Part shown: piece after piece, positions 23,670 to 37,606 of the stretch
Position numbering within the stretch: position 1 is the first letter of the stretch
How the letters are laid out: the number at the start of each line of letters is the position of its first letter
Assembly: GCF_036013745.1 (NCBI RefSeq)
Contig: NZ_CP107880.1
Span: 5,704,001 to 5,768,000 of the forward strand
Source of the DNA: Streptomyces sp. NBC_00483
GTDB taxonomy: Bacteria > Actinomycetota > Actinomycetes > Streptomycetales > Streptomycetaceae
Length of the DNA stretch: 64,000 nucleotides
Reading direction: 5' to 3'
Notes under the pieces: generated by a model
Told to the model about the DNA's origin: nothing
The model's input: the letters and a program-made list of their open reading frames with translations, nothing else
Databases searched by the model: none
Program-made: the position numbers and the translations under genes

Positions 23670-23712
23670 CAGGTCAGACGGGCTGAAAAGCCTGTCTGAC
23701 CTGCTCGGTTTT
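23670..23712 (+). terminator. Terminator after secE-nusG
   Basis: CAGGTCAGAC-g-GGCT pairs with AGCC-t-GTCTGACCTG around GAAA, followed by CTCGGTTTTT. A strong intrinsic terminator. Confidence 0.9.
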
Positions 23713-23750
23713 TAGCCGCGCATGGATACCCGTTATCGTTGTGCGGTATG

Positions 23751-23803
23751 CCTCCATCCGGATGATCTGGACGATCATCGATCAGCCTTGATCAGGATGG
23801 TGG
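23751..23803 (+). promoter_or_regulatory. Three-way-junction leader of rplK-rplA, candidate L1 binding site
   Basis: The outer helix CCTCCATCC/GGATGGTGG (one T-T mismatch) encloses two perfect hairpins: GATGATC-tggac-GATCATC (23761-23779) and GATCA-gcct-TGATC (23780-23793). It ends 35 bases before rplK. In many bacteria L1 represses this operon by binding such a leader; binding here is inferred. Confidence 0.6.
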
Positions 23804-23838
23804 CTGAACACTCTCACTAAGACCCGGAGAGAGAGCAC

Positions 23839-24273
23839 ATGCCTCCCAAGAAGAAGAAGGTCACGGGGCTTATCAAGCTCCAGATCCAGGCCGGCGCCGC
23901 CAACCCGGCCCCGCCTGTCGGCCCCGCGCTGGGCCAGCACGGCGTGAACATCATGGAGTTCTGCAAGGCCTACAACGCCGCGACCGAGTCGCAGCGCGGT
24001 TGGGTCATCCCGGTGGAGATCACGGTCTACGAAGACCGTTCCTTCACCTTCATCACCAAGACCCCGCCGGCCGCGAAGATGATCCTCAAGGCCGCTGGTG
24101 TCGAGAAGGGCTCTGGCGAGCCGCACAAGACCAAGGTCGCCAAGATCACCGAGGCGCAGGTCCGCGAGATCGCCACCACCAAGATGCCCGACCTCAACGC
24201 CAATGACCTGGACGCCGCGTCCAAGATCATCGCCGGCACCGCCCGCTCCATGGGCGTCACGGTCGAGGGCTGA
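23839..24273 (+). CDS. rplK: 50S ribosomal protein L11
   Basis: 144 residues, ATG 23839 behind GGAGAGAGAG. Forms the GTPase-associated centre with 23S rRNA; target site region of thiostrepton. Seen: [20 protein letters not shown] with the proline-rich switch, [15 protein letters not shown], and [13 protein letters not shown] in the C-terminal rRNA-binding domain. First gene of rplK-rplA. Confidence 0.98.
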   Translation: MPPKKKKVTGLIKLQIQAGAANPAPPVGPALGQHGVNIMEFCKAYNAATESQRGWVIPVEITVYEDRSFTFITKTPPAAKMILKAAGVEKGSGEPHKTKVAKITEAQVREIATTKMPDLNANDLDAASKIIAGTARSMGVTVEG

Positions 24274-24350
24274 CCTCCACCTCGTAGATCCATCCGTGGC
24301 AGGGCCTGCTCGGCCCGCACCACGACTCCTCTAGAACTCAGGAGAAGCAA

Positions 24351-25082
24351 GTGAGCAAGCGCAGCAAGTCTCTCCGCGCTGCGGACGCCAAGATCGACGG
24401 GGCCAAGCTCTACGCCCCGCTCGAGGCCGTCCGTCTCGCCAAGGAGACCTCCACGTCGAAGTTCGACGGCACCGTCGAGATCGCCTTCCGCCTGGGCGTT
24501 GACCCGCGCAAGGCCGACCAGATGGTCCGTGGCACCGTGAACCTCCCGCACGGCACCGGTAAGACCGCCCGGGTCCTGGTCTTCGCGACCGGTGACCGTG
24601 CTGCGGCCGCGGAAGCCGCTGGCGCCGACATCGTCGGCTCCGACGAGCTCATCGCCGAGATCGCCAAGGGCGACCGCCTGAACGAGTTCGACGCCGTTGT
24701 CGCCACCCCGGACCTCATGGGCAAGGTCGGCCGCCTCGGCCGCGTGCTCGGTCCGCGTGGCCTCATGCCGAACCCGAAGACCGGCACCGTGACGCCGGAC
24801 GTGGTCAAGGCCGTGAACGAGATCAAGGGCGGCAAGATCGAGTTCCGCGTCGACAAGCACGCGAACCTGCACTTCATCATCGGCAAGGTGTCCTTCGACG
24901 ACGCCAAGCTGGTGGAGAACTACGGCGCGGCCCTGGAGGAGATCCTCCGCCTGAAGCCGTCCGCCGCCAAGGGTCGCTACATCAAGCGGGCCGCCATCAG
25001 CACCACGGTGGGCCCCGGCATTCAGCTCGACTCCAACCGCACCCGCAACCTCCTCGTCGAGGAGGACCCGGCCGCGGTCTGA
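24351..25082 (+). CDS. rplA: 50S ribosomal protein L1
   Basis: 243 residues from GTG 24351 with AGGAGAAG upstream. L1 stalk protein and, in other bacteria, translational repressor of its own operon. Typical segments: [38 protein letters not shown], and [11 protein letters not shown]. Ends at a strong hairpin, so rplKA is a separate unit from rplJL. Confidence 0.98.
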   Translation: MSKRSKSLRAADAKIDGAKLYAPLEAVRLAKETSTSKFDGTVEIAFRLGVDPRKADQMVRGTVNLPHGTGKTARVLVFATGDRAAAAEAAGADIVGSDELIAEIAKGDRLNEFDAVVATPDLMGKVGRLGRVLGPRGLMPNPKTGTVTPDVVKAVNEIKGGKIEFRVDKHANLHFIIGKVSFDDAKLVENYGAALEEILRLKPSAAKGRYIKRAAISTTVGPGIQLDSNRTRNLLVEEDPAAV

Positions 25083-25110
25083 GCCCCTTAAGGCTCACTG
25101 AAGTCGGCTA

Positions 25111-25142
25111 CGGGCCCCGCACCTTTCGAGGTGCGGGGCCCG
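25111..25142 (+). terminator. Terminator after rplA
   Basis: A 14-bp perfect stem (CGGGCCCCGCACCT with its inverse), TTCG loop, then TTCCGCTTTT. Confidence 0.88.
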
Positions 25143-25209
25143 TTCCGCTTTTCCGGTCCGTACGGTGCCGTGGCTGCGCTAGCTTCGCGGTGACCGACTG
25201 GGGGAGTGG

Positions 25210-25908
25210 ATGCTGCGGTACGCGCGCGTGGTGACTCTGGCAGCCGTGGGCATCCTGCTCACCGCCTGCGGCGGGACACAGGAGCACGGGGCCGGCGAGG
25301 CGCGCGAAGCACGCGAGGCGCTGCGCACGGCCCGGCAGCAGGTCGTCGCGGTGGGCTCGGCGCGCGTCGACGCGACGATGACCACCGGCAAGCGGCTGAC
25401 CTCGCGCAGCACGGGCGCGCTCGGCTGGTCGGACGGCGTCGAGGGCACCGTGACCGTACGGGGCACGGGCGGCGAACTGGCGACCTCCACGCGCGCGTTG
25501 GGTGGCGACCCGTCCCAGACGCGCTTCCTTCCGGACGCCCAGTACACGCGCATGAGCGACCGGTTCGCCGAGCTCCAGGGCGGCCGGCACTGGATCCGCC
25601 GCCCCTACGACACCCGCAGCGACCTCACCCCGGCCGACCCCCTCAAGGACCTCATCGGGGCCGAGGACGTCCACAGGGTGGGCCGGGAGGCCGTGCGCGG
25701 CACACGGACCACCCACTACCGGGGGACCTCCGGCCGCCGGCACATCGACGTATGGCTCGATGCCCGGCATCTCCTGGTGCGGCGCACCCAGCACGTGGGC
25801 GACTTCACGGTGACCGTCCACTACCGCGAATACGGCGCCCCGGCAGCGGCCGAACGCCCGGCAGCACGGGACACCGTCGACTTCGCGGACGTCACCGGCG
25901 CCGGATGA
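25210..25908 (+). CDS. LppX/LprG-like secreted lipoprotein
   Basis: 232 residues. Signal peptide with lipobox LLTAC (Cys at about residue 20) predicts diacylglyceryl anchoring on the outer face of the membrane. After it, EALRTARQQVVAVGSARVDA and a later DVWLDARHLLVRRTQ recall the LppX/LprAFG fold, which carries lipid in its cavity. GGGGGA lies upstream of ATG 25210. It is inserted between rplA and rplJ together with a second lipoprotein of the same general build, 74 bases downstream. Confidence 0.78.
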   Translation: MLRYARVVTLAAVGILLTACGGTQEHGAGEAREAREALRTARQQVVAVGSARVDATMTTGKRLTSRSTGALGWSDGVEGTVTVRGTGGELATSTRALGGDPSQTRFLPDAQYTRMSDRFAELQGGRHWIRRPYDTRSDLTPADPLKDLIGAEDVHRVGREAVRGTRTTHYRGTSGRRHIDVWLDARHLLVRRTQHVGDFTVTVHYREYGAPAAAERPAARDTVDFADVTGAG

Positions 25909-25982
25909 AGCTGTGGGCGGGCTGTCCGAGGCGTCCGCTATCGTGCGGACAGATCGAGACGCACCAAGGGGTGGGATTCAAG

Positions 25983-26921
25983 ATGACTGTTTCCGTACGA
26001 CGTGTGGTCGGCGCTGCCGCTGCCACCGCGCTGCTGTGTTCGGCCGTCGCCGCTTGTAGTGGCGGGGACGACAAGGGCGGCGACAAGGCCTCCGGGACGG
26101 GGTCCCAGTCGGTCGCGCAGGCCGTCAAGGCCGCGTACACGAAGACCTCCGCGGCCAAGTCCGCCAAGGTCGAGATGACCATGAAGATGCCGACGGCTGC
26201 CCAGGGCGGCGGCGACATGAAGATGTCCGGCACCATGGGCTGGGACCCGACCGTCATGGATATGACGATGTCCGGCGCCGCGCTCTCGGGGGGCGGCGCG
26301 GACGCGCCCAAGAACATCCGCATGCTCATGCAGGACAACGTGATGTACATGGACATGGGCGCCAATGCCGCCAAGTCCATGGACGGCAAGCGCTGGATGA
26401 AGATGGACCTCGCCGCCATGGCGAAGAAGTCCGGCGACGAGAAGCTGGCGAGCCAGATGACCGGCAGCCTGGACAACATGAACCAGGACCCGGCCCAGCA
26501 GATCGCCGTCCTGCTGGACTCGCCCAACCTGAAGCACCTCGGTTCGGCCACGGTGGACGGCGCCGAGACGCAGCACTACAAGGGCAAGCTGACGGTCGAC
26601 GAGATGATGGCGAAGAACGACTCGCTGAAGGTCCTCGGCAAGTCGGAGCGCGACCAGCTGCTCAAGAACGTCAAGAAGGCCGGTATCAAGACCTACGACA
26701 CCGAGCTGTGGATCAACAAGGACGACCTGCCGGTCCGGCTCGACGTCACGATGGACAGCTCGCAGGGCGCCATCCAGGTGTCGGAGAAGTTCTCCGACTA
26801 CGGCGCCGCGGTGAAGGCCGACGTGCCGCCCGCGAGCCAGACCTTCGACATGATGAAGATGCTCAAGGAGCTCGGCGGGGCCTCCGGCGGCGCCGGCAGC
26901 AGCGCCGGTTCTGCCTCTTAG
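25983..26921 (+). CDS. Methionine-rich LprG-like lipoprotein
   Basis: 312 residues from ATG 25983. Signal peptide with lipobox SAVAAC (Cys about residue 24), then a Gly/Asp/Lys linker. The mature part resembles the LppX/LprAFG family (AVKAAYTKTSAAKSAKVEMT, TYDTELWINKDDLPVRLDV) and is unusually rich in Met (MKMSGTMGWDPTVMDMTMSG). A Gly/Ser tail ends the protein. Anchored outside the membrane; a role in lipid handling or cell-envelope maintenance is inferred from the family only. Confidence 0.8.
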   Translation: MTVSVRRVVGAAAATALLCSAVAACSGGDDKGGDKASGTGSQSVAQAVKAAYTKTSAAKSAKVEMTMKMPTAAQGGGDMKMSGTMGWDPTVMDMTMSGAALSGGGADAPKNIRMLMQDNVMYMDMGANAAKSMDGKRWMKMDLAAMAKKSGDEKLASQMTGSLDNMNQDPAQQIAVLLDSPNLKHLGSATVDGAETQHYKGKLTVDEMMAKNDSLKVLGKSERDQLLKNVKKAGIKTYDTELWINKDDLPVRLDVTMDSSQGAIQVSEKFSDYGAAVKADVPPASQTFDMMKMLKELGGASGGAGSSAGSAS

Positions 26922-26948
26922 GGGGTCGACCGCGGCGTCTGAGCGGAT

Positions 26949-27156
26949 TTGCTCGACACGCTCTCTTTCACGTAACCTTCCACAGAAGCCAAAGACCGCT
27001 GGTCGTTGCCGTGCGCTCGCAAGAGGGTTCGGTGGCCGAAGGATCCGCTGAAACTGCGGACGACCCGCGCAGGTGACCGTGGAAGTGCTCCTGGAACCCC
27101 TTCGGGGAATCCGGTCGAGCTCACGCCCCGTGCGCCTGCGCCGGGGCGTTTCGTTT
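26949..27156 (+). promoter_or_regulatory. rplJ promoter, L10 leader and attenuator
   Basis: TTGCTC (26949-26954), 18-bp spacer, TAACCT (26973-26978) form the promoter. The following leader of about 230 nt holds several stems and ends with ACGCCCCG...CGGGGCGT (27123-27149) and TTTCGTTTT, an attenuator-like hairpin. L10(L12)4 binding to such leaders is well known; the exact binding site here is not resolved by eye. Confidence 0.7.
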
Positions 27157-27209
27157 TCCCCAGCCTCCTTGCGAGCGGTCCTCATCACCCGGAAGGAGGC
27201 CGACGCTCT

Positions 27210-27740
27210 ATGCCGACGCCCGACAAGGCTGCCGCGGTAGCCGAGCTCACGGACAAGTTCCGCAGCTCGAACGCCGCTGTGCTGACCGAGTACCGGGGTC
27301 TCACCGTGGCCCAGCTCAAGCAGCTGCGCCGTTCGCTCGGTGAGAACTCCGAGTACGCCGTGGTGAAGAACACGCTGACCAAGATCGCGGCCAACGAGGC
27401 CGGGATCAACACGCTGGACGACCTGTTCAACGGTCCGACGGCGGTTGCCTTCGTCACCGGTGACCCGGTGGAGTCGGCCAAGGGTCTTCGTGACTTCGCC
27501 AAGGAGAACCCGAATCTCGTCATCAAGGGCGGTGTCCTTGACGGCAAGGCGCTGTCCGCCGACGAGATCAAGAAGCTTGCGGACCTCGAGTCCCGCGAGG
27601 TTCTGCTGTCCAAGCTGGCCGGTGCCTTCAAGGCGAAGCAGTCGCAGGCTGCCTCCGTCTTCAACGCGCTGCCGACGAAGCTCGTCCGCACCGTGGACGC
27701 GCTCCGTGCCAAGCAGGACGAGCAGGGCGGTGCCGAGTAA
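27210..27740 (+). CDS. rplJ: 50S ribosomal protein L10
   Basis: 176 residues from ATG 27210, preceded by GGAAGGAGG; longer in-frame readings would cross the leader. Base of the L7/L12 stalk. Seen: [48 protein letters not shown] and a C-terminal helix ([17 protein letters not shown]) that carries L12 dimers. Confidence 0.97.
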   Translation: MPTPDKAAAVAELTDKFRSSNAAVLTEYRGLTVAQLKQLRRSLGENSEYAVVKNTLTKIAANEAGINTLDDLFNGPTAVAFVTGDPVESAKGLRDFAKENPNLVIKGGVLDGKALSADEIKKLADLESREVLLSKLAGAFKAKQSQAASVFNALPTKLVRTVDALRAKQDEQGGAE

Positions 27741-27861
27741 CTCGGCTCGCTTTTTGATCCTCGCCGCCTGACCGGGCGGCAGGGATCGCAGCGGGCCCGA
27801 ACGTACGCCCGCCTCACCCAGTACATCCGGCACCTGCCGATTTAGTGGAAGGACCGCCATC

Positions 27862-28248
27862 ATGGCGAAGCTCACCCAGGACGAGCTGCTTGCGCAGTTC
27901 GAGGAGATGACCCTCATCGAGCTCTCCGAGTTCGTGAAGGCCTTCGAGGACAAGTTCGACGTCGAGGCTGCCGCTGCCGCCCCCGTCGTCGTCGCCGGTG
28001 CCGCTGGTGGCGCCGCCGCCGAGGCCGTCGAGGAGCAGGACGAGTTCGACGTCATCCTCACCGGCGCCGGTGACAAGAAGATCCAGGTCATCAAGGTCGT
28101 GCGCGAGCTGACCTCCCTGGGCCTCAAGGAGGCCAAGGACCTCGTCGACGGCACCCCGAAGCCGGTCCTCGAGAAGGTCGCCAAGGACGCTGCCGCGAAG
28201 GCCAAGGAGCAGCTCGAGGCTGCCGGCGCGGCCGTCGAGGTCAAGTAA
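27862..28248 (+). CDS. rplL: 50S ribosomal protein L7/L12
   Basis: 128 residues from ATG 27862. N-terminal dimer domain ([20 protein letters not shown]), Ala/Val/Gly-rich hinge, and C-terminal factor-binding domain ([20 protein letters not shown], then [13 protein letters not shown]). Recruits translation GTPases. Followed by a strong hairpin that can reduce read-through into rpoBC. Confidence 0.98.
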   Translation: MAKLTQDELLAQFEEMTLIELSEFVKAFEDKFDVEAAAAAPVVVAGAAGGAAAEAVEEQDEFDVILTGAGDKKIQVIKVVRELTSLGLKEAKDLVDGTPKPVLEKVAKDAAAKAKEQLEAAGAAVEVK

Positions 28249-28315
28249 GACCTCTTCGAGTCTGTCGACTCTTCTCCGGTGAAATTGCTCCCTCGGGAGC
28301 TGTAACGCCGAGGTA

Positions 28316-28353
28316 CCGAAGGGCGATCACCCAACTGGGTGGTCGCCCTTCGG
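28316..28353 (+). terminator. Attenuator between rplL and rpoB
   Basis: CCGAAGGGCGATCACCC pairs with GGGTGGTCGCCCTTCGG (one wobble) around AACT, followed by CGTTGT. It probably sets the ratio of ribosomal-protein to polymerase transcripts. Confidence 0.8.
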
Positions 28354-28625
28354 CGTTGTCCGGATCGCAGGCCGAGGGTGCCTTGCGCTGTCGGACGTGC
28401 AGAGTATGGTGATCTTCGTTGTGCCTGGCGCCACCCCTGTTCGGCCAAGAGGGGGCCTTGACGAACAGCACGCAGCGCGCAATTCTCAGGACGCGTCGTC
28501 ACAACGATCCGGATCCGAGGCATGGATCGACGGCGAAGAGGGCAGTAAGGATGTGCGCTCAGCGCACAGGGAACGCCGCAGACGGTGAACGGATGAGAAC
28601 AACGAGGGTCTCAAAAAACCCGCAC

Positions 28626-28654
28626 TGGACATCAGTGGGCCTTCTGGCTACACT
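28626..28654 (+). promoter_or_regulatory. rpoB promoter
   Basis: TGGACA (28626-28631), 17-bp spacer, TACACT (28649-28654). A good housekeeping-type promoter about 180 bases before rpoB. Confidence 0.65.
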
Positions 28655-28832
28655 GTCCCTTTGCGCTGCCTGTTAGCTGCTCCCTGCCCGTCACCAGGGG
28701 CATGCCCTCGCCTCAGCACTGTGGATTGAATCGGCTCTGACCTGGCCATATGCCAGATCAGGGGCTCTGTCCCGTGTATGGCTTGGGACCGGTACGCGCG
28801 TAGTGAGTCCGAGCCCTCGGAAGGACCCCCTC

Positions 28833-31800
28833 TTGGCCGCCTCGCGCAACGCCTCGATCGCGAATACGAACAACGGCGCCAGCACCGCCCCGCTGCGCAT
28901 CTCCTTTGCAAAGATCAGGGAGCCCCTCGAGGTCCCGAACCTGCTCGCGCTGCAAACCGAGAGCTTTGACTGGCTGCTCGGAAACACCGCTTGGCAGAGT
29001 CGGGTCGAGGCGGCTCTCGAGTCGGGTCAGGACGTCCCCAGGAAGTCCGGTCTGGAGGAGATCTTCGAGGAGATCTCCCCGATCGAGGACTTCTCCGGGT
29101 CGATGTCCCTGACGTTCCGCGACCACCGCTTCGAACCGCCGAAGAACTCGATCGACGAGTGCAAGGAGCGCGACTTCACGTACGCGGCTCCGCTCTTCGT
29201 CACCGCCGAGTTCACCAACAACGAGACCGGCGAGATCAAGTCCCAGACGGTCTTCATGGGCGACTTCCCGCTCATGACCAACAAGGGCACCTTCGTCATC
29301 AACGGCACCGAGCGTGTCGTTGTCTCCCAGCTGGTCCGCTCGCCGGGTGTCTACTTCGACTCCTCCATCGACAAGACGTCCGACAAGGACATCTTCTCCG
29401 CCAAGATCATCCCGTCCCGGGGTGCCTGGCTGGAGATGGAGATCGACAAGCGCGACATGGTCGGTGTGCGCATCGACCGCAAGCGCAAGCAGTCCGTCAC
29501 CGTTCTCCTGAAGGCTCTCGGTTGGACGACCGAGCAGATCCTCGAGGAGTTCGGCCAGTACGAGTCCATGCGCGCCACCCTGGAGAAGGACCACACCCAG
29601 GGCCAGGACGACGCGCTGCTCGACATCTACCGCAAGCTGCGTCCGGGCGAGCCGCCCACGCGTGAAGCCGCGCAGACGCTGCTCGAGAACCTCTACTTCA
29701 ACTCGAAGCGCTACGACCTCGCGAAGGTCGGCCGCTACAAGGTGAACAAGAAGCTCGGTGCCGAGGAGCCGCTGGACGCCGGCGTGCTCACGACCGACGA
29801 CATCATCGCCTCCATCAAGTACCTCGTGAAGCTTCACGCGGGCGAGACGGAGACGGTGGGCGAGTCGGGCCGGGAGATCGTCGTCGAGACCGACGACATC
29901 GACCACTTCGGCAACCGTCGTATCCGTAACGTCGGCGAGCTCATCCAGAACCAGGTCCGTACGGGTCTCGCCCGTATGGAGCGCGTCGTGCGTGAGCGCA
30001 TGACGACCCAGGACGTCGAGGCGATCACGCCGCAGACCCTGATCAACATTCGCCCGGTCGTGGCGTCGATCAAGGAGTTCTTCGGTACCTCGCAGCTGTC
30101 CCAGTTCATGGACCAGAACAACCCGCTGTCGGGGCTGACGCACAAGCGTCGTCTGAACGCCCTCGGCCCGGGTGGTCTGTCCCGTGAGCGGGCGGGCTTC
30201 GAGGTCCGAGACGTGCACCCCTCGCACTACGGCCGCATGTGCCCGATTGAGACCCCTGAAGGTCCCAACATCGGTCTCATCGGCTCGCTCGCCTCGTACG
30301 GCCGGATCAACCCGTTCGGCTTCATCGAGACGCCGTACCGCAAGGTCATCGAGGGCGTCGTCACCGACGACGTCGACTACCTGACGGCCGACGAGGAGGA
30401 CCGCTTCGTCATCGCGCAGGCCAACGCGCCGCTGACGGAGGAGCTGACCTTCGCCGAGGCCCGCGTCCTGGTCCGCCGTCGTGGCGGAGAGGTCGACTAC
30501 GTGCCCGGCACGGACGTCGACTACATGGACGTCTCGCCGCGCCAGATGGTGTCGGTCGCGACCGCGATGATCCCGTTCCTCGAGCACGACGACGCCAACC
30601 GTGCCCTCATGGGCGCGAACATGATGCGTCAGGCCGTGCCGCTGATTAAGTCCGAGGCGCCGCTCGTCGGCACCGGCATGGAGTACCGCTGCGCCACCGA
30701 CGCCGGCGACGTGCTCAAGGCCGACAAGGACGGTGTGGTCCAGGAGGTCTCCGCGGACTACATCACCACCGCCAACGACGACGGCACGTACAGCACGTAC
30801 CGCCTGCACAAGTTCTCCCGCTCGAACCAGGGCACTTCTGTCAACCAGAAGGTCGTCGTGGACGAGGGCGCGCGGATCATCACCGGCCAGGTCCTGGCCG
30901 ACGGTCCCGCGACCGAAGAGGGCGAGATGGCCCTCGGTAAGAACCTGCTCGTGGCGTTCATGCCGTGGGAGGGTCACAACTACGAGGACGCGATCATCCT
31001 GTCGCAGCGCCTCGTGCAGGACGACGTCCTCTCCTCGATCCACATCGAGGAGCACGAGGTCGACGCCCGTGACACCAAGCTCGGCCCGGAGGAGATCACC
31101 CGGGACATCCCGAACGTCTCCGAGGAGGTCCTCGCCGACCTCGACGAGCGCGGCATCATCCGTATCGGTGCCGAGGTCGTCGCCGGCGACATCCTCGTCG
31201 GCAAGGTCACGCCCAAGGGTGAGACCGAGCTGACGCCGGAGGAGCGCCTGCTCCGCGCGATCTTCGGTGAGAAGGCGCGCGAGGTGCGCGACACCTCGCT
31301 GAAGGTGCCGCACGGTGAGATCGGCAAGGTCATCGGCGTCCGCGTCTTCGACCGCGAAGAGGGCGACGAGCTGCCGCCGGGCGTGAACCAGCTGGTTCGT
31401 GTCTACGTGGCCCAGAAGCGCAAGATCACCGATGGTGACAAGCTCGCCGGCCGTCACGGCAACAAGGGCGTCATCTCGAAGATCAACCCGATCGAGGACA
31501 TGCCGTTCCTGGAGGACGGCACCCCGGTCGACATCATCCTCAACCCGCTGGGTGTGCCGTCCCGAATGAACCCGGGACAGGTCCTGGAGATCCACCTCGG
31601 CTGGCTCGCCAGCCAGGGCTGGGACGTCTCCGGCCTGAGCGACCAGTGGGCCCAGAGCCTGCAGTCGATCGGCGCCGACCAGGTCGAGCCGCGTACGAAC
31701 GTCGCGACCCCGGTCTTCGACGGTGCGCGTGAGGACGAGCTCGCGGGCCTGCTCGAGAACGCCCGGCCGAACCGCGACGGCGACCGCATGGTCCTCCCGT

Positions 31801-32318
31801 CCGGTAAGGCGCACCTGTTCGACGGCCGCTCCGGCGAGCCGTTCCCGGAGCCGATCTCGGTCGGCTACATGTACATCCTCAAGCTGCACCACCTGGTCGA
31901 CGACAAGCTGCACGCCCGTTCGACCGGTCCGTACTCGATGATCACCCAGCAGCCGCTGGGTGGTAAGGCTCAGTTCGGTGGCCAGCGCTTCGGTGAGATG
32001 GAGGTGTGGGCGCTTGAGGCTTATGGCGCCGCTTACGCCCTCCAGGAGCTGCTGACGATCAAGTCCGACGACGTCACCGGCCGCGTGAAGGTCTACGAGG
32101 CCATCGTCAAGGGCGAGAACATCCCCGAGCCCGGCATTCCCGAGTCCTTCAAGGTGCTCATCAAGGAAATGCAGTCCCTGTGCCTCAACGTGGAGGTGCT
32201 GTCCTCGGACGGCATGTCCATCGAGATGCGCGACACCGACGAGGACGTCTTCCGCGCAGCGGAGGAGCTCGGCATCGACCTGTCCCGGCGCGAGCCGAGC
32301 AGCGTCGAAGAGGTCTGA
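28833..32318 (+). CDS. rpoB: DNA-directed RNA polymerase subunit beta
   Basis: 1161 residues from TTG 28833 (GGAAGGA about 9 bases upstream), which gives the normal Streptomyces length and N-terminus. Forms the catalytic core with beta-prime. The rifampicin region reads [20 protein letters not shown] then [15 protein letters not shown]: Asp, His and the Arg pair are wild type, but the position of Escherichia coli Ser531 is Asn442 (codon AAC 30156-30158). [24 protein letters not shown] segment, [12 protein letters not shown] and [19 protein letters not shown] are intact. Confidence 0.97.
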   Translation: MAASRNASIANTNNGASTAPLRISFAKIREPLEVPNLLALQTESFDWLLGNTAWQSRVEAALESGQDVPRKSGLEEIFEEISPIEDFSGSMSLTFRDHRFEPPKNSIDECKERDFTYAAPLFVTAEFTNNETGEIKSQTVFMGDFPLMTNKGTFVINGTERVVVSQLVRSPGVYFDSSIDKTSDKDIFSAKIIPSRGAWLEMEIDKRDMVGVRIDRKRKQSVTVLLKALGWTTEQILEEFGQYESMRATLEKDHTQGQDDALLDIYRKLRPGEPPTREAAQTLLENLYFNSKRYDLAKVGRYKVNKKLGAEEPLDAGVLTTDDIIASIKYLVKLHAGETETVGESGREIVVETDDIDHFGNRRIRNVGELIQNQVRTGLARMERVVRERMTTQDVEAITPQTLINIRPVVASIKEFFGTSQLSQFMDQNNPLSGLTHKRRLNALGPGGLSRERAGFEVRDVHPSHYGRMCPIETPEGPNIGLIGSLASYGRINPFGFIETPYRKVIEGVVTDDVDYLTADEEDRFVIAQANAPLTEELTFAEARVLVRRRGGEVDYVPGTDVDYMDVSPRQMVSVATAMIPFLEHDDANRALMGANMMRQAVPLIKSEAPLVGTGMEYRCATDAGDVLKADKDGVVQEVSADYITTANDDGTYSTYRLHKFSRSNQGTSVNQKVVVDEGARIITGQVLADGPATEEGEMALGKNLLVAFMPWEGHNYEDAIILSQRLVQDDVLSSIHIEEHEVDARDTKLGPEEITRDIPNVSEEVLADLDERGIIRIGAEVVAGDILVGKVTPKGETELTPEERLLRAIFGEKAREVRDTSLKVPHGEIGKVIGVRVFDREEGDELPPGVNQLVRVYVAQKRKITDGDKLAGRHGNKGVISKINPIEDMPFLEDGTPVDIILNPLGVPSRMNPGQVLEIHLGWLASQGWDVSGLSDQWAQSLQSIGADQVEPRTNVATPVFDGAREDELAGLLENARPNRDGDRMVLPSGKAHLFDGRSGEPFPEPISVGYMYILKLHHLVDDKLHARSTGPYSMITQQPLGGKAQFGGQRFGEMEVWALEAYGAAYALQELLTIKSDDVTGRVKVYEAIVKGENIPEPGIPESFKVLIKEMQSLCLNVEVLSSDGMSIEMRDTDEDVFRAAEELGIDLSRREPSSVEEV

Positions 32319-32414
32319 CGGGAGTCCGGTAGGGGCCCGGAAACGGGCCCCCGCCGACCCCTCGACCCCCGTTTCAGACCACAGACTTACAACCCTGAGA
32401 GGGATTGACGCATA

Positions 32415-36314
<3,900 letters not shown>

Positions 36315-36332
36315 GCGAGCAGCTGCTTGAAA

Positions 36333-36378
36333 CCGCAGGGCGGTCACCCCGGGTAGAACCGGGGTGGCCGCCCTGCGG
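36333..36378 (+). terminator. Terminator after rpoBC
   Basis: A 20-bp stem (36333-36352 with 36359-36378), nearly perfect, and a 6-nt loop, 18 bases after the rpoC stop. T-run is weak (GCGTATTG). Confidence 0.85.
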
Positions 36379-36433
36379 CGTATTGACGCATGATGGACAC
36401 CACAACATGTCCGGGTCCCGGGGGAGTGGTCTC

Positions 36434-36961
36434 GTGTCGAATCCGTCGTGGCAGCCGGTCCCGTGGCCGGGCCATCAGGGTCATCAGCCGTCGATGCTGG
36501 CCGCGCATGCGGACCGGGAGCGCGCCGTCGATGTGCTTCGCGCGGGGTTCGCGGAAGGACGGCTGCAGCAGAGCGAGTACGAGCGGCGGATCGAGCGGGC
36601 CTATCAGGCGCGCACCGTGGGGGAGCTGACCATGCTCGTCGCCGATCTGCCGCAGGGTCCTGCGCCCCAGCAGCAGATGCAGATGCAGCAGCCGATGATG
36701 GGCGTGCCCAGGACGTTCCTGCCGGCGCCCCCGCCGACCAACGGGAAGGCGATCGGGGCGCTGGTGTGCGGTGTGGGCACGTTCTTCAGTGCCGGGGCCT
36801 CGGCGATCCCCGCGGTGATCCTGGGCCACATGGCGCGCAAGGAGATCCGGGAGCGGGGCGAATCCGGCGACGGGATGGCGGTCGGCGGGCTGGTGCTCGG
36901 GTGGCTTTCCGTGGCGTTCTGGGCCCTGATCATCGTCGCGATCGTCGTCTCCGCGGCCTAG
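36434..36961 (+). CDS. DUF1707 and DUF4190 membrane protein
   Basis: 175 residues from GTG 36434, with GGGGAG 7 bases upstream. Residues about 24-70 form a DUF1707 domain (HADRERAVDVLRAGFAEGRL, QQSEYERRIERAYQARTVGE), then a Gln/Met/Pro-rich linker, then two membrane segments flanking a polar loop (ALVCGVGTFFSAGASAIPAV, VGGLVLGWLSVAFWALIIV) as in DUF4190. Function unknown; such proteins are common in Streptomyces envelopes. It stands alone between rpoC and rpsL. Confidence 0.82.
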   Translation: MSNPSWQPVPWPGHQGHQPSMLAAHADRERAVDVLRAGFAEGRLQQSEYERRIERAYQARTVGELTMLVADLPQGPAPQQQMQMQQPMMGVPRTFLPAPPPTNGKAIGALVCGVGTFFSAGASAIPAVILGHMARKEIRERGESGDGMAVGGLVLGWLSVAFWALIIVAIVVSAA

Positions 36962-37009
36962 TCGCCACGAGCGGGGCGCCCGGCGTGTCCTGGCTCCGGG
37001 GTATTTGTT

Positions 37010-37038
37010 TTGACCACAGCGTATGAGATAGGTACGCT
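37010..37038 (+). promoter_or_regulatory. Promoter of the str operon
   Basis: TTGACC (37010-37015), 17-bp spacer, TACGCT (37033-37038). The leader to rpsL is about 190 nt. Confidence 0.75.
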
Positions 37039-37156
37039 CAGACCTTGTGCCTGGGGTGTGCCTGGGCTCGTGTGCGTGTCATCTGCCGCACGGCGAGTCC
37101 GATCATGGCCACCGCAATCTGCCGCCTTCCCGCCTTCGGTGGGGGTCTGCAGTATT

Positions 37157-37181
37157 CGACACACCCGACCGCGTGGGTCGG
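37157..37181 (+). promoter_or_regulatory. Leader element shared by rpsL and rpsJ (rpsL copy)
   Basis: 25 nt, starting CGACACACCCGACC, identical at 23 positions to the element before rpsJ. In this copy CCCGACC pairs with GGTCGGG to make a 7-bp hairpin. It lies about 50 bases before rpsL. Confidence 0.6.
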
Positions 37182-37232
37182 GAAACGTTCCAGGTTAGCT
37201 TTACTACTCGGCACACAGAAACCGGAGAAGTA

Positions 37233-37604
37233 GTGCCTACGATCCAGCAGCTGGTCCGGAAGGGCCGGCAGGACAAGGTCGAGAAGAACAAGACGCCCGC
37301 GCTCGAGGGTTCGCCCCAGCGTCGTGGCGTCTGCACGCGTGTGTTCACGACCACCCCGAAGAAGCCGAACTCGGCCCTCCGTAAGGTCGCGCGTGTGCGT
37401 CTGACCAGCGGCATCGAGGTCACGGCCTACATTCCGGGTGAGGGACACAACCTGCAGGAGCACTCCATCGTGCTCGTGCGCGGCGGCCGTGTGAAGGACC
37501 TGCCCGGTGTTCGTTACAAGATCATCCGCGGTTCGCTTGACACCCAGGGTGTCAAGAACCGCAAGCAGGCCCGCAGCCGCTACGGCGCCAAGAAGGAGAA
37601 GTAA
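37233..37604 (+). CDS. rpsL: 30S ribosomal protein S12
   Basis: 123 residues from GTG 37233 (GGAGAAG upstream). Decoding-centre protein. [19 protein letters not shown] carries Lys43 and [11 protein letters not shown] carries Lys88; both are wild type, so no streptomycin-resistance change is seen. First gene of rpsL-rpsG-fusA-tuf. Confidence 0.98.
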   Translation: MPTIQQLVRKGRQDKVEKNKTPALEGSPQRRGVCTRVFTTTPKKPNSALRKVARVRLTSGIEVTAYIPGEGHNLQEHSIVLVRGGRVKDLPGVRYKIIRGSLDTQGVKNRKQARSRYGAKKEK

Positions 37605-37606
37605 GA

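Larger units (their letters stand above)
28249..28832 (+). other. rplL-rpoB intergenic region
   Basis: 584 bases without a convincing gene. It contains the attenuator hairpin (28316-28353) and an rpoB promoter (28626-28654). Short readings of 60-85 codons here have no ribosome-binding site or family likeness. Confidence 0.6.

Noticed and set aside
28419..28676. Small genes in the rplL-rpoB gap
   Set aside because: No ribosome-binding site, biased composition, and they overlap the rpoB promoter.
37350..37510. Streptomycin-resistance change in rpsL
   Set aside because: Lys43 and Lys88 are both wild type.
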